Below, piece after piece: positions 26,563-36,161 of a stretch of 64,000 nucleotides of DNA. Below the pieces are notes generated by a model, which was not told the DNA's origin, searched no databases, and worked only from the letters and a program-made list of their open reading frames with translations. The stretch's first letter is position 1. Each line of letters starts with the position of its first letter. Position numbers and translations under genes: made by a program. This DNA comes from Rhizobiales bacterium GAS188 (GTDB lineage Bacteria; Pseudomonadota; Alphaproteobacteria; Rhizobiales; Beijerinckiaceae), in contig FNSS01000001.1 of NCBI GenBank assembly GCA_900104855.1, forward strand, positions 7,449,001 through 7,513,000, written 5' to 3'.

Positions 26563-27192
26563 ATGACCAGGCCGGAAACCCAGAGCCCTCGACCGCTGAC
26601 CGGAAAAGCCCTCTTCGATGACCTCACCGAGGACACGGCGCCGGCCGCAGCCCAACCGCTATTGGCGAAGGCGCGCGAAGTCTTCGGCTTCGTGCCCAAT
26701 CTGGCGATCACGATGGCAGCGGTTCCAGCCGCGCTCGAAGGATATTTCCACGTGCTGCAGGCCTTCGGGGAGACACCGCTGAGCCCGATCGAGCAACAGA
26801 TCGTTCTGATGTCGGTCAGCCGCGCCAATCAAGCCGACTACTCTCTCGCCATTCATGCAGCGCTCGCGGCAAAACTCAGTGCAGACGCCGACACCGTCAG
26901 AGGCGCCGGTACGGGCGGCGCGATCGGCGACCCGAAGCTGGCGGCGCTGCGCCGATTCTCGGAAGCGCTGACGGTGAGCCGCGGTCAAGTTTCCGCAAGT
27001 GAGGTCGAGAGCTTCCTCGCCGCCGGATATGACCGCGCCGCCCTCGTCGCGGTCGCTTTCGGGGTTGCTGTGAAGACATTCGCCAATACGCTTGCGCATT
27101 TGGCAAAGACACCAGTCGATGCGGCTTTCGCGCCGGCTCTCGCAAGCTTGCGGCAGGGCACGGAAAGCCGCGTTCAAGCTCTCGGTGGGTGA
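26563..27192 (+). CDS. carboxymuconolactone decarboxylase family (AhpD-like)
   Basis: The 209-residue protein contains an AhpD-like core (REVFGFVPNLAITMAAVPAALEGYFHVLQAF). The ATG at 26563 follows AAGGAGA. The usual CxxC redox pair of AhpD is absent in the translated sequence: the expected place reads ANQADYSLAIH. A thiol peroxidase role is therefore doubtful. It probably forms a unit with the upstream hydrolase. Confidence 0.82.
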   Translation: MTRPETQSPRPLTGKALFDDLTEDTAPAAAQPLLAKAREVFGFVPNLAITMAAVPAALEGYFHVLQAFGETPLSPIEQQIVLMSVSRANQADYSLAIHAALAAKLSADADTVRGAGTGGAIGDPKLAALRRFSEALTVSRGQVSASEVESFLAAGYDRAALVAVAFGVAVKTFANTLAHLAKTPVDAAFAPALASLRQGTESRVQALGG

Positions 27193-27358
27193 GATTCCTG
27201 CAGGCGCGATTAGGGCGGCATTATTCGCACGGCGAGTTGCATAGCGAGTTCTTGGCCACGCCGCCGGGACTTGCCATCCCGATCCCGCCATGGCCTATCG
27301 GGGGCGCGATGCGGCCCTCCGAATCAGGTTGTGTGCCATCGATCGCTTCTCGTGGGGA

Positions 27359-28558
27359 ATGGCGATGATCGATCGGCGCTGGACCATTCTCTGCGTGCTG
27401 TTTCTGGCACGCACCGCGATGGGATTTCAGTTCCAGTCGATTGCCTCGGTTGCGCCTCAGCTCTCGAGCAGCCTCCTTATCACCTACACCGAGATCGGCC
27501 TGTTGATCGGGCTCTATTTCCTCCCCGGCGCCCTGATCTCGCTGCCGGGCGGCTTCGTCATGCAGCGTTTCGGCGACAAGACGATCTGCGCCTTCGGCCT
27601 GTGCCTGATGGTGATCGGCGGGCTGGTGCTCGGCATGAGCGAGAGCTTCGCGATGGCCTTTGCGGGCCGGCTGATCAGCGGCACCGGCGCCATCCTCTTC
27701 AACCAGGTGCTCACCAAGATGGCGACCGACTGGTTCGCCGGCCGCGAGATCGTCTTCGCGATGGCCGTGGTGCTGGCAAGCTGGCCTTTCGGCGTGGCGG
27801 CCGGGCTGCTGCTCCAGCCAGCTCTCGCCACGAGCTTCGGCTGGGCAAGCGTCATGCGGCTCTGTGCCGGGCTTTGTGGACTTGCCCTCCTTCTTGTCGC
27901 GGTCGCCTATCGCTCCCCGCCCGCGGCCAGCGCCGGCGCACAGGTACCACTGCCAGGCCCGGCGCGGCCGCTCTCTTTGCCACCTAGACCGCAGCTCGCC
28001 CCCGTGACGGTCGCCGGCATCATCTGGGCCAATGCCAATGTCGGCCTCGTGCTGTTCTTCAGCTTCACGCCGGAGCTCCTGCGCGAATTCGGCTTCTCGC
28101 CCATCGCCGCGGGGTCGCTGCCGAGCTATGCCTTATGGATCCTCATGCTGTCGGTGCCGCTTGGCGGCTATCTCGTCCAGCGAGCCGGCAGGCCGGACGC
28201 CGCCATCATTCTGTGCTGCGGCGTGACCGGCGTGACCTTGGCGCTGCTGTCGCTCGACCTCGCGCCGGCCGCCCTGTGCGCCATCTTCGGGCTGGTCATG
28301 GGAATTCCAGCCGGTGCCGTCATCGCCCTGCCGGCACGCATCTTGAGCGCCGAGGACCGCGCCGCGGGGCTCGGGGTGTTCTTCACCGCCTATTACGCCC
28401 TGATGGCGCTCGGACCGCTATTCGCAGGCTGGCTACGCGACCGTTCCGGCACCGCCGTGACCGCAATGTTGTTCGCAGCCGTGCTTTTTCTCGCCATCGG
28501 CCCCTTGCTCCTGCTATTCCAGCGCCTGGCGGCGGTGGCAAAGCCGGTTGCCGAATAG
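27359..28558 (+). CDS. MFS transporter
   Basis: The 399-residue membrane protein has about 12 hydrophobic segments, an MFS loop-2/3 signature (LPGGFVMQRFGDKTI) and a central loop near residue 190. It resembles cyanate/nitrate-type (CynX/NarK-like) MFS carriers in overall pattern. The substrate is unknown. The ATG at 27359 was chosen because translation from there begins with the first membrane helix. Confidence 0.87.
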   Translation: MAMIDRRWTILCVLFLARTAMGFQFQSIASVAPQLSSSLLITYTEIGLLIGLYFLPGALISLPGGFVMQRFGDKTICAFGLCLMVIGGLVLGMSESFAMAFAGRLISGTGAILFNQVLTKMATDWFAGREIVFAMAVVLASWPFGVAAGLLLQPALATSFGWASVMRLCAGLCGLALLLVAVAYRSPPAASAGAQVPLPGPARPLSLPPRPQLAPVTVAGIIWANANVGLVLFFSFTPELLREFGFSPIAAGSLPSYALWILMLSVPLGGYLVQRAGRPDAAIILCCGVTGVTLALLSLDLAPAALCAIFGLVMGIPAGAVIALPARILSAEDRAAGLGVFFTAYYALMALGPLFAGWLRDRSGTAVTAMLFAAVLFLAIGPLLLLFQRLAAVAKPVAE

Positions 28559-28704
28559 CCTGATCCGAGTGGATCGACGCCGGCGGATGTCTCGCACCCG
28601 ACGGAATCAATCCATATTACCAAAGCGTTGTGGCCAGACTTTAACCGGCAGATTGATGCCGTGTGTTGGAGCCGGGCCACGATGGCAGCCGCAGAGAGAC
28701 ACCG

Positions 28705-29418
28705 ATGCAGACCGAGCTGTTGTTCCGTGCCGATGCCTATGAGCGCGACTGCGCAGCGAGCGTCGTCACCGTGAATGAGCGCGGCGGGATCGTGCTCGAT
28801 CGCACCGTGTTCTATGCCCAAGGCGGCGGCCAGCCGGGCGATAAGGGGACGATCGAGGTCGATGGGCGCGAGATCAGCATCGCGACGACGGTGTACGACC
28901 AGGCCGATAAGGGCATCGTGGTGCATGTGCCGGCCGAGGCCGGACTATTGCCGTGCGCCGGCGCGGCGGTGACGGCAAGGCTCGATTGGGAGACGCGCTT
29001 CAAGCGCATGCGCATCCACACGGCGCTGCACCTCCTTTCCTGCGTGCTGGCCTATCCGGTCACGGGCGGGGCCATCGGCGAGGGCGAAGGGCGGCTCGAC
29101 TTCGACATCCCCGAGGCCGGCCTCGACAAGGACGAGCTGACGGCGAAGCTGCAGGAGCTCGTCGATCGCGACGCCAAGGTCGGCCAACGCTGGATCACCG
29201 ATGAGGAGCTGCTCGCCAATCCCGGCCTCGTCAAGACCATGTCGGTCAAGCCGCCGATGGGCTCGGGCAAGGTGCGGCTCGTGGAGATCGAAGGCATCGA
29301 CCTGCAGCCTTGCGGGGGCACGCATGTGGCGCGCACCGGCGAGATCGGCAAAGTGCTCGTGACCGCGATCGAGAAGAAGGGCAAGCTGAATCGCCGCGTG
29401 CGCATCGGCCTCGCCTGA
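28705..29418 (+). CDS. alaX: alanyl-tRNA editing protein AlaX
   Basis: The 237-residue free-standing editing domain has AQGGGQPGDKG at the start, the zinc ligands of the HxxxH motif (RIHTALHLLSC) and the CxxxH motif (LQPCGGTHVA). It hydrolyses Ser- or Gly-mischarged tRNA-Ala in trans. It has the N-terminal beta domain of the longer AlaX type. Confidence 0.92.
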   Translation: MQTELLFRADAYERDCAASVVTVNERGGIVLDRTVFYAQGGGQPGDKGTIEVDGREISIATTVYDQADKGIVVHVPAEAGLLPCAGAAVTARLDWETRFKRMRIHTALHLLSCVLAYPVTGGAIGEGEGRLDFDIPEAGLDKDELTAKLQELVDRDAKVGQRWITDEELLANPGLVKTMSVKPPMGSGKVRLVEIEGIDLQPCGGTHVARTGEIGKVLVTAIEKKGKLNRRVRIGLA

Positions 29419-29481
29419 GTCCTGCCGCTCGAGCCAAGAGCCTGCGTCGAGGCCACATCCATGACTGAGGACACCCCCTAG

Positions 29482-30129
29482 ATGCAGCGAGGACACATTA
29501 TGGAAGGCGTCACCGTCGTCGATCATCCGCTGGTCGGCCACAAACTGACCTTGATGCGCGACAAGCGGCGTTCGACCAAGGGGTTCCGCCAGCTGCTCAA
29601 CGAGATCGGCATGCTGCTCTGCTATGAGGTGACGCGCGACCTGCCGACCGAGCTGATCGAGATCGAGACCCCGCTCGAACCCATGATGGCGCCGCAGATC
29701 GCCGGTAAGAAGCTCGTCTTCGCACCCATCCTGCGCGCCGGCGTCGGCTTCCTCGACGGCATGCTCGAGCTCGTCCCCTCGGCCCGCGTCGCCCATATCG
29801 GCCTCTACCGCGACCCGAAGACGCTGACCGCCGTCGAATATTACTTCAAGGCGCCGACCGACCTCGCCGACCGCCTGGTGATCATCATGGACCCGATGCT
29901 GGCGACCGCGAATTCGGCCACCGCCGCCGTGGAGCGCCTCAAGGAGCGGGGCGCCAAGGATATCCGCTTCGTCTGCCTGCTCGCCGCGCCCGAAGGCATC
30001 GCCAAATTGCGCGGCGAGCATCCGGATGTGCGCATCTGGACAGCGGCTGTCGATAAGCGGCTGAACGAGCATGGCTATATCCTGCCGGGCCTCGGCGATG
30101 CGGGCGACCGCATGTTCGGGACGCGCTGA
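29482..30129 (+). CDS. upp: uracil phosphoribosyltransferase
   Basis: The 215-residue protein converts uracil and PRPP to UMP. It shows [17 protein letters not shown], the PRPP loop [16 protein letters not shown] and the C-terminal uracil-site segment GDAGDRMFG. The usual start may be the internal ATG giving [10 protein letters not shown], six residues in. Confidence 0.95.
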   Translation: MQRGHIMEGVTVVDHPLVGHKLTLMRDKRRSTKGFRQLLNEIGMLLCYEVTRDLPTELIEIETPLEPMMAPQIAGKKLVFAPILRAGVGFLDGMLELVPSARVAHIGLYRDPKTLTAVEYYFKAPTDLADRLVIIMDPMLATANSATAAVERLKERGAKDIRFVCLLAAPEGIAKLRGEHPDVRIWTAAVDKRLNEHGYILPGLGDAGDRMFGTR

Positions 30130-30173
30130 GGACTCAAGGACGGATGCGCCGAGACCGAGTGCCTCGCGTCGGC

Positions 30174-31385
30174 TTACGCGCTCGAGCGGATATGATGGCG
30201 CAGCAACGGATAGACCTGGCTCTCCCATCTGCGGCCGTTGAAGACGCCGTAATGGCCGACGCCCGTCTGCATATGGTGCGACTTCATATAGGGCCGCAAT
30301 CCGCTGCATAGATCCTGCGCGGCGAGCGTCTGTCCGACCGCGCAGATGTCGTCCTTCTCGCCTTCGATCGTGAACAGGAAGGTGTTCTTGATAGCGCGCG
30401 GCGAGACGGCGCGCTCGCGGAACCGCATCTTGCCGCGCGGCAGCTCGCAATCCTGGAAGATCGACTTGACCGTCTGCAGATAGAAATCCGCGCTCAGATC
30501 CATGATCGCGAAATACTCCTCGTAGAAGGACCTGATGGCGCGCGCCTTCTCGAACTCGCCTTTCATCCTGTGGGCGAACATGTCACCGAACGACTTCGCG
30601 TGCCGATCGACGTTCATGCTCATGAAGGCCGCAAGCTGCAGATATCCCGGATAAACATGGCGGCCGCCGCCTGGGAGGCGCGCCGGCACCACCTCGACCA
30701 GGTTGTCGCGGAACCATTCGATCGTGTGCTCATTGGCGAGATCGTTGACCGGCGTCGGCGCAACCCGCGTATCGATCGGGCCGGCCATCAAGGTGAGGCT
30801 CGCGGGCTGGTCCGGATCCTTGTCTTCCGCCATCAACGCCACCGCGGCGAGGGCCGCGACCGTCGGCTGGCAGACCGCGACCACATGCGATCTCGGACCG
30901 AGATGTCTGATGAAATCGATCACGTGCTGGACGAATTCCTCGAGCCCGAAAGCGCCCGCCGAGAGCGGGATGTCGCGAGCATTGTGCCAGTCGGTGACGT
31001 GGACCTCGTGATCGCGCACCAGGGTCCGGATCGTGCCGCGCAGCAAGGTCGCGAAATGTCCCGACATCGGCGCGATCAGGAGGATCTTCGGTTCGTTCTC
31101 AGAGGCCGCCTTGCGGAAACGCTCGAGCCTGCAGAACGGCGTCGTCACGACCGTGTCCTGCTCGACGAAGACCGGGTGTGATCCCGTCTCGATCGCCGGA
31201 ATATCGAATTCTGGGCGCGTATGGGTGAAACCGCAGAGCGCCAGAAGCTCGCAGAAACCCGCCATGCGCTGCAGCGGATCGGTGAGCAGCCCGCAATCCC
31301 ATCGCGACAGGATGCGCTCGGCGTCCGCGGCGATTGCACGCATGGGGCCGGAGAGATCGGCGAACGCCTGATAGCTGTCGTACAT
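30174..31385 (-). CDS. phaZ: intracellular polyhydroxyalkanoate depolymerase
   Basis: The 403-residue protein starts MYDSYQAFADL and carries the lipase-box variant AVCQPTVAALAA with a cysteine nucleophile, then HMQTGVGHYGVFNG holding the His. These are marks of intracellular amorphous-PHB depolymerases, so the host stores PHB granules. A longer upstream frame exists, but this Met is the family start. Confidence 0.92.
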   Translation of the reverse strand: MYDSYQAFADLSGPMRAIAADAERILSRWDCGLLTDPLQRMAGFCELLALCGFTHTRPEFDIPAIETGSHPVFVEQDTVVTTPFCRLERFRKAASENEPKILLIAPMSGHFATLLRGTIRTLVRDHEVHVTDWHNARDIPLSAGAFGLEEFVQHVIDFIRHLGPRSHVVAVCQPTVAALAAVALMAEDKDPDQPASLTLMAGPIDTRVAPTPVNDLANEHTIEWFRDNLVEVVPARLPGGGRHVYPGYLQLAAFMSMNVDRHAKSFGDMFAHRMKGEFEKARAIRSFYEEYFAIMDLSADFYLQTVKSIFQDCELPRGKMRFRERAVSPRAIKNTFLFTIEGEKDDICAVGQTLAAQDLCSGLRPYMKSHHMQTGVGHYGVFNGRRWESQVYPLLRHHIRSSA

Positions 31386-31491
31386 CGTCGCGCCCACTCG
31401 TGAGGAGCACATTTCGACAAAGCAAGGCCTATGCCATTGGCATGCGGCTTGCTTCCTTGAAACTCGACGAGAACTGGAGCGCGCGCCGCTC

Positions 31492-32145
31492 ATGCCGCAC
31501 GTGACCTTGACATTGAGCAGCAAGAACTACTCCTCCTGGTCGCTGCGCGGCTGGCTGATGGCCATGATGTCGGGCGTGAAGTTCGAGGAGGTCCTGATCC
31601 CGCTCGAGAATCCCGATGCGCGCGCCGAGATCCTGCTCATCTCGCCCTCGATCCTCGTGCCTTGCCTCGATTATGACGGGACGAAGGTTTGGGACACGCT
31701 CGCCATCGGTGAGTTCCTGAACGAGGTCGCGCCCAAGGCCCGCATGCTGCCGGCGAACCGGGCGCTGCGCGCCCATTGCCGTTCCATCTGCGGCGAGATG
31801 CATTCGGGCTTCGTGTCGTTGCGCTCCGCCCTGCCGATGAACCTCAAGGGGCACTTCCCCAATTTCAAGATCTGGTCGAAGGCGCAATCCGATATCGAGC
31901 GCATCGCCAGCATCTGGCGCGACTGCCTCACCACATATGGCGGGCCTTACCTGTTCGGGGAATATTCGCTGGCCGATGCGATGTATGCCCCGGTCGCGAC
32001 CCGCTTTCGCACCTATGACGTGCGGCTCGACCCGGTCTGCGCGGGCTATTGCCAGCGCATTTTGGCGCATCCCCATATGCTGCGCTGGCAAAAGGAAGCC
32101 GAAAGCGAAGTCGACGAGATCGAGGAATTGGAGGTGGAGTTCTGA
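31492..32145 (+). CDS. glutathione S-transferase family protein
   Basis: The 217-residue protein has an N-terminal thioredoxin-like domain (LTLSSKNYSSWSLRGWLMAM, SPSILVPCLDYDG) and a C-terminal helical domain (YLFGEYSLADAMYAPVATRF). Ser residues near 11-14 may activate glutathione. It is divergent from phaZ across about 105 bp. Confidence 0.88.
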   Translation: MPHVTLTLSSKNYSSWSLRGWLMAMMSGVKFEEVLIPLENPDARAEILLISPSILVPCLDYDGTKVWDTLAIGEFLNEVAPKARMLPANRALRAHCRSICGEMHSGFVSLRSALPMNLKGHFPNFKIWSKAQSDIERIASIWRDCLTTYGGPYLFGEYSLADAMYAPVATRFRTYDVRLDPVCAGYCQRILAHPHMLRWQKEAESEVDEIEELEVEF

Positions 32146-32198
32146 CGTTCGCGCCTAGCTAGCACCGACTGTCATGGAAGGGTGAGTCGTGTCCGCTC

Positions 32199-32334
32199 AT
32201 CCCTCCTCCGCGAAGCGCGGCGAGCGGGGGAGAGCGAGGTCCTTGCCGAGCGGACGGGTGGGGGCCTTTTTCGGATACGGACCCCACCCGGCTCGCTACG
32301 CTCGCCACCCTCCAATGCTCCGCATGGGAGGGAT
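32199..32334. repeat. complex palindromic intergenic element
   Basis: Outer arms ATCCCTCC (32199) and GGAGGGAT (32327) enclose inner pairs GGGTGGGG (32256)/CCCCACCC (32282) and a CCGCGAAGCGCGG hairpin. It lies in the 290-bp gap between the GST gene and the hypothetical gene. It is probably a dispersed repeat and may end transcription from both sides. Confidence 0.6.
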
Positions 32335-32432
32335 AGGCGCATAGCGATCCACAGATCAGCTTTCTACGATTCCCCGTACTAGGCGCGGCCAGCCGGAACG
32401 CCCACCCCTCCGCGCCTTCCGACAGAACGGCC

Positions 32433-32951
32433 TCATTTGCCGGGAGCCTTAGTGCCGGTCCCCGATCGGCCATCCAGGGGATAGTAGCTCTCAAACCCTG
32501 GCAAATCGTCCTGCCTTCGTCCTGCATACGACCATATACAGGAAAGTCTCGGATAATTATTGAAGTCGACAGAATATTGGCAATTCATCTGCGCGACGCG
32601 ATGGCTATCACTCCAGCGGAATTCAAAGGATTTTGTTTTGGATTCGCCTCCAGGAACGAATGTCCCGTCAATGACCTTCGTCACCCCTCCTATCGTACGA
32701 AGCAGGCGTATCCCGTGACGATCGGTGAGCTCGATTCGCGCCCGGCCCTTATAGGCGGCGCCTTGAGCCGGTCTCTGCCCGATAAGCACATAATGACCTG
32801 CGAAGAAATCGTCCGGAGGAGCACCTGGAAAGGGATCGTCCTGCATCTCCGCCGCATCGCTCGGAAGGGGCGCTGCGGACCACGCCAGACAACCGACAAG
32901 AGCGGCGAATTTCAAAAAGGCCCTGGCTCGGCGGATGGGCCTTGCGTTCAT
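32433..32951 (-). CDS. secreted protein of unknown function
   Basis: The 172-residue protein has an N-terminal signal-like segment (FLKFAALVGCLAWSAAPL) and a beta-rich body (YKGRARIELTDRHGIRLLRTI). I do not recognise the family. Its ATG overlaps the stop of the enoyl-CoA hydratase gene (ATGA), so it is the last gene of that operon. Confidence 0.75.
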   Translation of the reverse strand: MNARPIRRARAFLKFAALVGCLAWSAAPLPSDAAEMQDDPFPGAPPDDFFAGHYVLIGQRPAQGAAYKGRARIELTDRHGIRLLRTIGGVTKVIDGTFVPGGESKTKSFEFRWSDSHRVAQMNCQYSVDFNNYPRLSCIWSYAGRRQDDLPGFESYYPLDGRSGTGTKAPGK

Positions 32952-33751
32952 CGCTTGCCTTCGTTCGAGCGCTTGCGCGCTGCTTTCGCTTCGAGGAAGC
33001 CCCGCATGGCGAGCTTCGGTTCCGGCGTCTCCCATGAAGCCGCGAAGGCCTCGATCCCGGCCTGCACGGCGGCGGAGGGCGGCATCTCCTCCCAATCCAG
33101 GATCAGCTTCTTTTGCAGCCTTATGGCATTGGGGCCGCACGCCAACAGCGCCTCGACCCACTCCTCGACCGCCGCATCGAGCGCGTCCGGCGCCGCCAGA
33201 CGCTCGACGAAGCCCCAGCTTAGCGCCTCTGCGGCCGAAATATTCTGGCCGAGCAGCAGAAGCTGGCGGGTGCGCCCATAGCCGATCAGCATCGGCAATA
33301 GCGCCGCTTCGACGACGGAGGGAATGCCGAGCCTCACTTCCGGCATGCCGAAGACGGCGGTCTCGGCCGCAATCCGCAGATCGCAGGCCGCCGCAACTTC
33401 GACCCCGGCGCCGAGCGCATAGCCCTCGATGCGGGCGATCACCGGCACGGGCAAGCGGCGCAGCACATCGCAACAGCGATGCACCTGCGTGATGAAGGCG
33501 CGCGCCGAGATGGGGTCGAGTTCGGCCATCTCGTCGATATCGGCCCCGCTGATGAAGGCCCGCCCGCCCGCGCCTGTCAGCACGACGACGCGCAGCTCGT
33601 CGCGGCCGGCGAGCGCCTCGATCGCGGCGATGAAGCGCTCCATCAACGGGGTGTTGAGCGTGTTCGCCTTCACCGCATTGTCGAGCGTGACACGCGCCAC
33701 GACGCCTTGCGGCCGGGTCTCCAGCTCGACCTTCACCTCACCGTTCGTCAT
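32948..33751 (-). CDS. enoyl-CoA hydratase/isomerase family protein
   Basis: The 267-residue crotonase-fold protein shows the oxyanion-hole segments AFISGADIDEM and IEGYALGAGVEVAAACDLRIA. A catalytic Glu lies in FGMPEVRLGIPSVVEAALLP. It is 3 bp downstream of the penicillin acylase gene and coupled to the next gene, so the acyl product of the acylase may be handled as a CoA ester here. No CoA ligase is in the operon. Confidence 0.9.
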   Translation of the reverse strand: MTNGEVKVELETRPQGVVARVTLDNAVKANTLNTPLMERFIAAIEALAGRDELRVVVLTGAGGRAFISGADIDEMAELDPISARAFITQVHRCCDVLRRLPVPVIARIEGYALGAGVEVAAACDLRIAAETAVFGMPEVRLGIPSVVEAALLPMLIGYGRTRQLLLLGQNISAAEALSWGFVERLAAPDALDAAVEEWVEALLACGPNAIRLQKKLILDWEEMPPSAAVQAGIEAFAASWETPEPKLAMRGFLEAKAARKRSNEGKR

Positions 33752-33754
33752 GGT

Positions 33755-36151
33755 TCAACTTTCCGGCAGCAGCGCGATCCGCGCTACGATCTCAGGCTCG
33801 ATCCGGGCGCGGCTATAGAGCAGCGGCACATAGTCGCCGCGCGCCCAGCCGGGGGCGAGATCGCGGTAATGCTGCGAGCGCGGATCGCCCGACTGGCCGG
33901 GCGAGTTCATGCAGACGCTGTTGTCCCATTCCCCGACATCGATGACGAGGCGCACCGAAGCCCCGTGCGTGACGCGGAAATCGCTCTGCCGATAGCCTGT
34001 GTGCATCGGCGTCGAGCCGCTGCCACCCTTCGGCAAAGGGCCGACATCAGAGGCGGGCATCGAGGGCAGCGCCAGATTGGACAGGGCGTGCTCGAAGAAA
34101 CCGTGATGCAGCGCGCCCCAGCGCCAGGTCGCGGGATCATCGCCGAGGCGCCGGCGACATTCGGCGACCGCAGCGGCGAGCGTCTCGCGCAGCAATGCGT
34201 CGCGCTGCGCCAGTGGATCGGCGCCGAAGCGCCCATCGGGCACCTCGAGAACATGCAGCAGCCCGTCGATATCCCCGGGCAGCAGGAGCTTCGCGAGCGC
34301 CGCATCCGGCGAGAGGCGCGCCAATAGGGCGGGCCGCAGATGGCGCATCCACCAGACCTCGAACAGCGCCGCTGCGGCGCTGTCGGCGTCGAGCGCGCAA
34401 TTCCAGCCTTCGAGCAGGGCGCGCCCGAGCGCGGCATCGCCGTCGAGCCTGGGCAGGCGCGCGAGCAGCCGGGTGAGACGTCGCGCCGGCATCGATACCA
34501 CATCGGTCTGCAGGGCCTGCGAGGAGGCGACGGTGTCGCCGCTCTTGGCCTGCAGCACTTCGTGGATGCGAGTCGTTCGCGAGCGCTCCGACCATTCATG
34601 GCCGATCGGCACGCGGGCATGCGGCCAGTCGGCCGGCAGATTCATCTCGTTGGCGGTGGCGACGAAGCCCTCGGGCGGGTTGAAGCGCACGGGCAGTTCG
34701 TCTTGCGGCACGAAGCCGTCCCATTCATGGCTGCCATCGCCCGGCACCGGCAGGAGCCCGTTCCAGTTCGGCCGCTTCGGCATCTTGCCGGCCGGCATCC
34801 AGGCGACATTCCCCTCGACATCGGCATAGATCATGTTGATCGAGGGCGCCCCCCAATGGCTCACAGCCTCGCGAAATTGCATGAAATTGGGGGCGCGCAT
34901 CGCTGCGAGGCTCGCGAGATAGGCGCCCGCGCCCGGCGCGAACCAGACCGATTTGACCGCAATGGCGCGCCGGCGCGCGGCGTCCTCATGGATGATCGGG
35001 CCATGGCGCGAGAATTTGAGCGTGAGCTTCTGGTCCGGCGCGCCCTTGACCGCGATGACCTCGTCGACGACCTGCATCGCCTCGAAGCCGCCCTCATAGC
35101 GGTAGCGATCGGGCGCGCCGGCTTGCGTCTCATAGACATAGACGTCCTCCTGATCGGCGCAGAAGATCGTCAGCCCGAAGGCGATCGTGCCGTTATGGCC
35201 GATCGAGATGCCGGGCACGGCGGGCTCGCCCGCTCCGACCGCATCGAAGCCCGGCGCCGAGAGATGCACCAGATAGCGCAGCGACGGCACCGCATGGGCG
35301 CGATGCGGATCATTGGCGAGGATCGGCCTGCCGCTCGCCGTGCGGCTGCCATGGATGACCCAGTTATTCGATCCGGTCGCGGCGAGATCCTCGACCACCT
35401 CGCCGAGCTCATTGACCTTGCTCCAGCGCTCCGCCTCGGCGAGCGAGGCGCCGAGCCGTTCCTTGGTGAAGGTGACGCCGGCGATGGCGAGTTTGAACAC
35501 GTCGATCGCCTCGACCCCGATGCCCGCGAGGTCGAGCCCTTCGGCCAGGCTCGCCACGGCCGGTGGGTCGAGATGCGAGCGCAACGCATCGGTCGCAGCA
35601 TCCGTCCGCGACAGGATGATGGCGCGCAGGATCTCGGAAATGGCGTTGCGGGTGAGCCCATGCGAGCGGATGCGCACCACATCCTGCGCGGCCCAGCGCG
35701 CCGGTCGCGTGCCGAGCGCCGCGAATTCCGGCGGCAGCCGCTCGGGCTCGCGCTCGGTCAGGGCCACATAGGCATTGATGCCGGCCGTGAAGGCTTCGCA
35801 GATGGCGCGCATATCGGGGCAACCATAGGCGTCCCATTCACGCTCCATGTCGCCGCGATAGAGGAAGAGGCGCGCGGCGCGGTCCTGCATCAGGAAGCCC
35901 GGGCCGAAATCCTCAGCGAGCAGGCCGAGCCCGCGCTTGCGCCACAGATCGATCTGCCACAGGCGGTCGCGCGCCGCGTTGAAGCCTTGCGCGAAGAACA
36001 GATCGTCGAGGCTTTCGGCCCTGATATGCGGCACGCCCCAGCGATCGACCGCGATCTCGGCCGGCTGCTTCAAGCCGGTGGTGACAAAGCTCTCTTGCAC
36101 AAGGCTCTCTTGCACAAGGCTCTCTTGCGAGATTCCAGGACGCTCCTGCAT
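33755..36151 (-). CDS. penicillin acylase family amidohydrolase (Ntn)
   Basis: The 798-residue protein is a penicillin/AHL acylase-type Ntn hydrolase precursor. An N-terminal domain (VDRWGVPHIRAESLDDLFFAQGF, ARDRLWQIDLWRKRGLG) is followed by the autocleavage site in ATGSNNWVI with nucleophile Ser261, then ILANDPH and GISIGHNGTIAFGLT. No signal peptide is present; residues 8-22 instead are a threefold QESLV-type repeat encoded by a 15-bp tandem repeat, so the enzyme looks cytoplasmic. It removes acyl groups from amide-linked amines. The upstream amidase lies 10 bp away. Confidence 0.9.
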   Translation of the reverse strand: MQERPGISQESLVQESLVQESFVTTGLKQPAEIAVDRWGVPHIRAESLDDLFFAQGFNAARDRLWQIDLWRKRGLGLLAEDFGPGFLMQDRAARLFLYRGDMEREWDAYGCPDMRAICEAFTAGINAYVALTEREPERLPPEFAALGTRPARWAAQDVVRIRSHGLTRNAISEILRAIILSRTDAATDALRSHLDPPAVASLAEGLDLAGIGVEAIDVFKLAIAGVTFTKERLGASLAEAERWSKVNELGEVVEDLAATGSNNWVIHGSRTASGRPILANDPHRAHAVPSLRYLVHLSAPGFDAVGAGEPAVPGISIGHNGTIAFGLTIFCADQEDVYVYETQAGAPDRYRYEGGFEAMQVVDEVIAVKGAPDQKLTLKFSRHGPIIHEDAARRRAIAVKSVWFAPGAGAYLASLAAMRAPNFMQFREAVSHWGAPSINMIYADVEGNVAWMPAGKMPKRPNWNGLLPVPGDGSHEWDGFVPQDELPVRFNPPEGFVATANEMNLPADWPHARVPIGHEWSERSRTTRIHEVLQAKSGDTVASSQALQTDVVSMPARRLTRLLARLPRLDGDAALGRALLEGWNCALDADSAAAALFEVWWMRHLRPALLARLSPDAALAKLLLPGDIDGLLHVLEVPDGRFGADPLAQRDALLRETLAAAVAECRRRLGDDPATWRWGALHHGFFEHALSNLALPSMPASDVGPLPKGGSGSTPMHTGYRQSDFRVTHGASVRLVIDVGEWDNSVCMNSPGQSGDPRSQHYRDLAPGWARGDYVPLLYSRARIEPEIVARIALLPES
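36086..36130. repeat. in-frame 15-bp tandem repeat, 3 copies
   Basis: The unit AAGGCTCTCTTGCAC (36086, 36101, 36116) sits inside the start of the penicillin acylase gene, in the plus-strand reading shown. Fifteen bases per unit keep the frame and give repeated QESLV. Confidence 0.9.
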
Positions 36152-36161
36152 GGCACTCGCC

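Noticed and set aside
28945-30450. 501-codon minus-strand frame over alaX and upp
   Set aside because: It is antisense to two well-supported genes.
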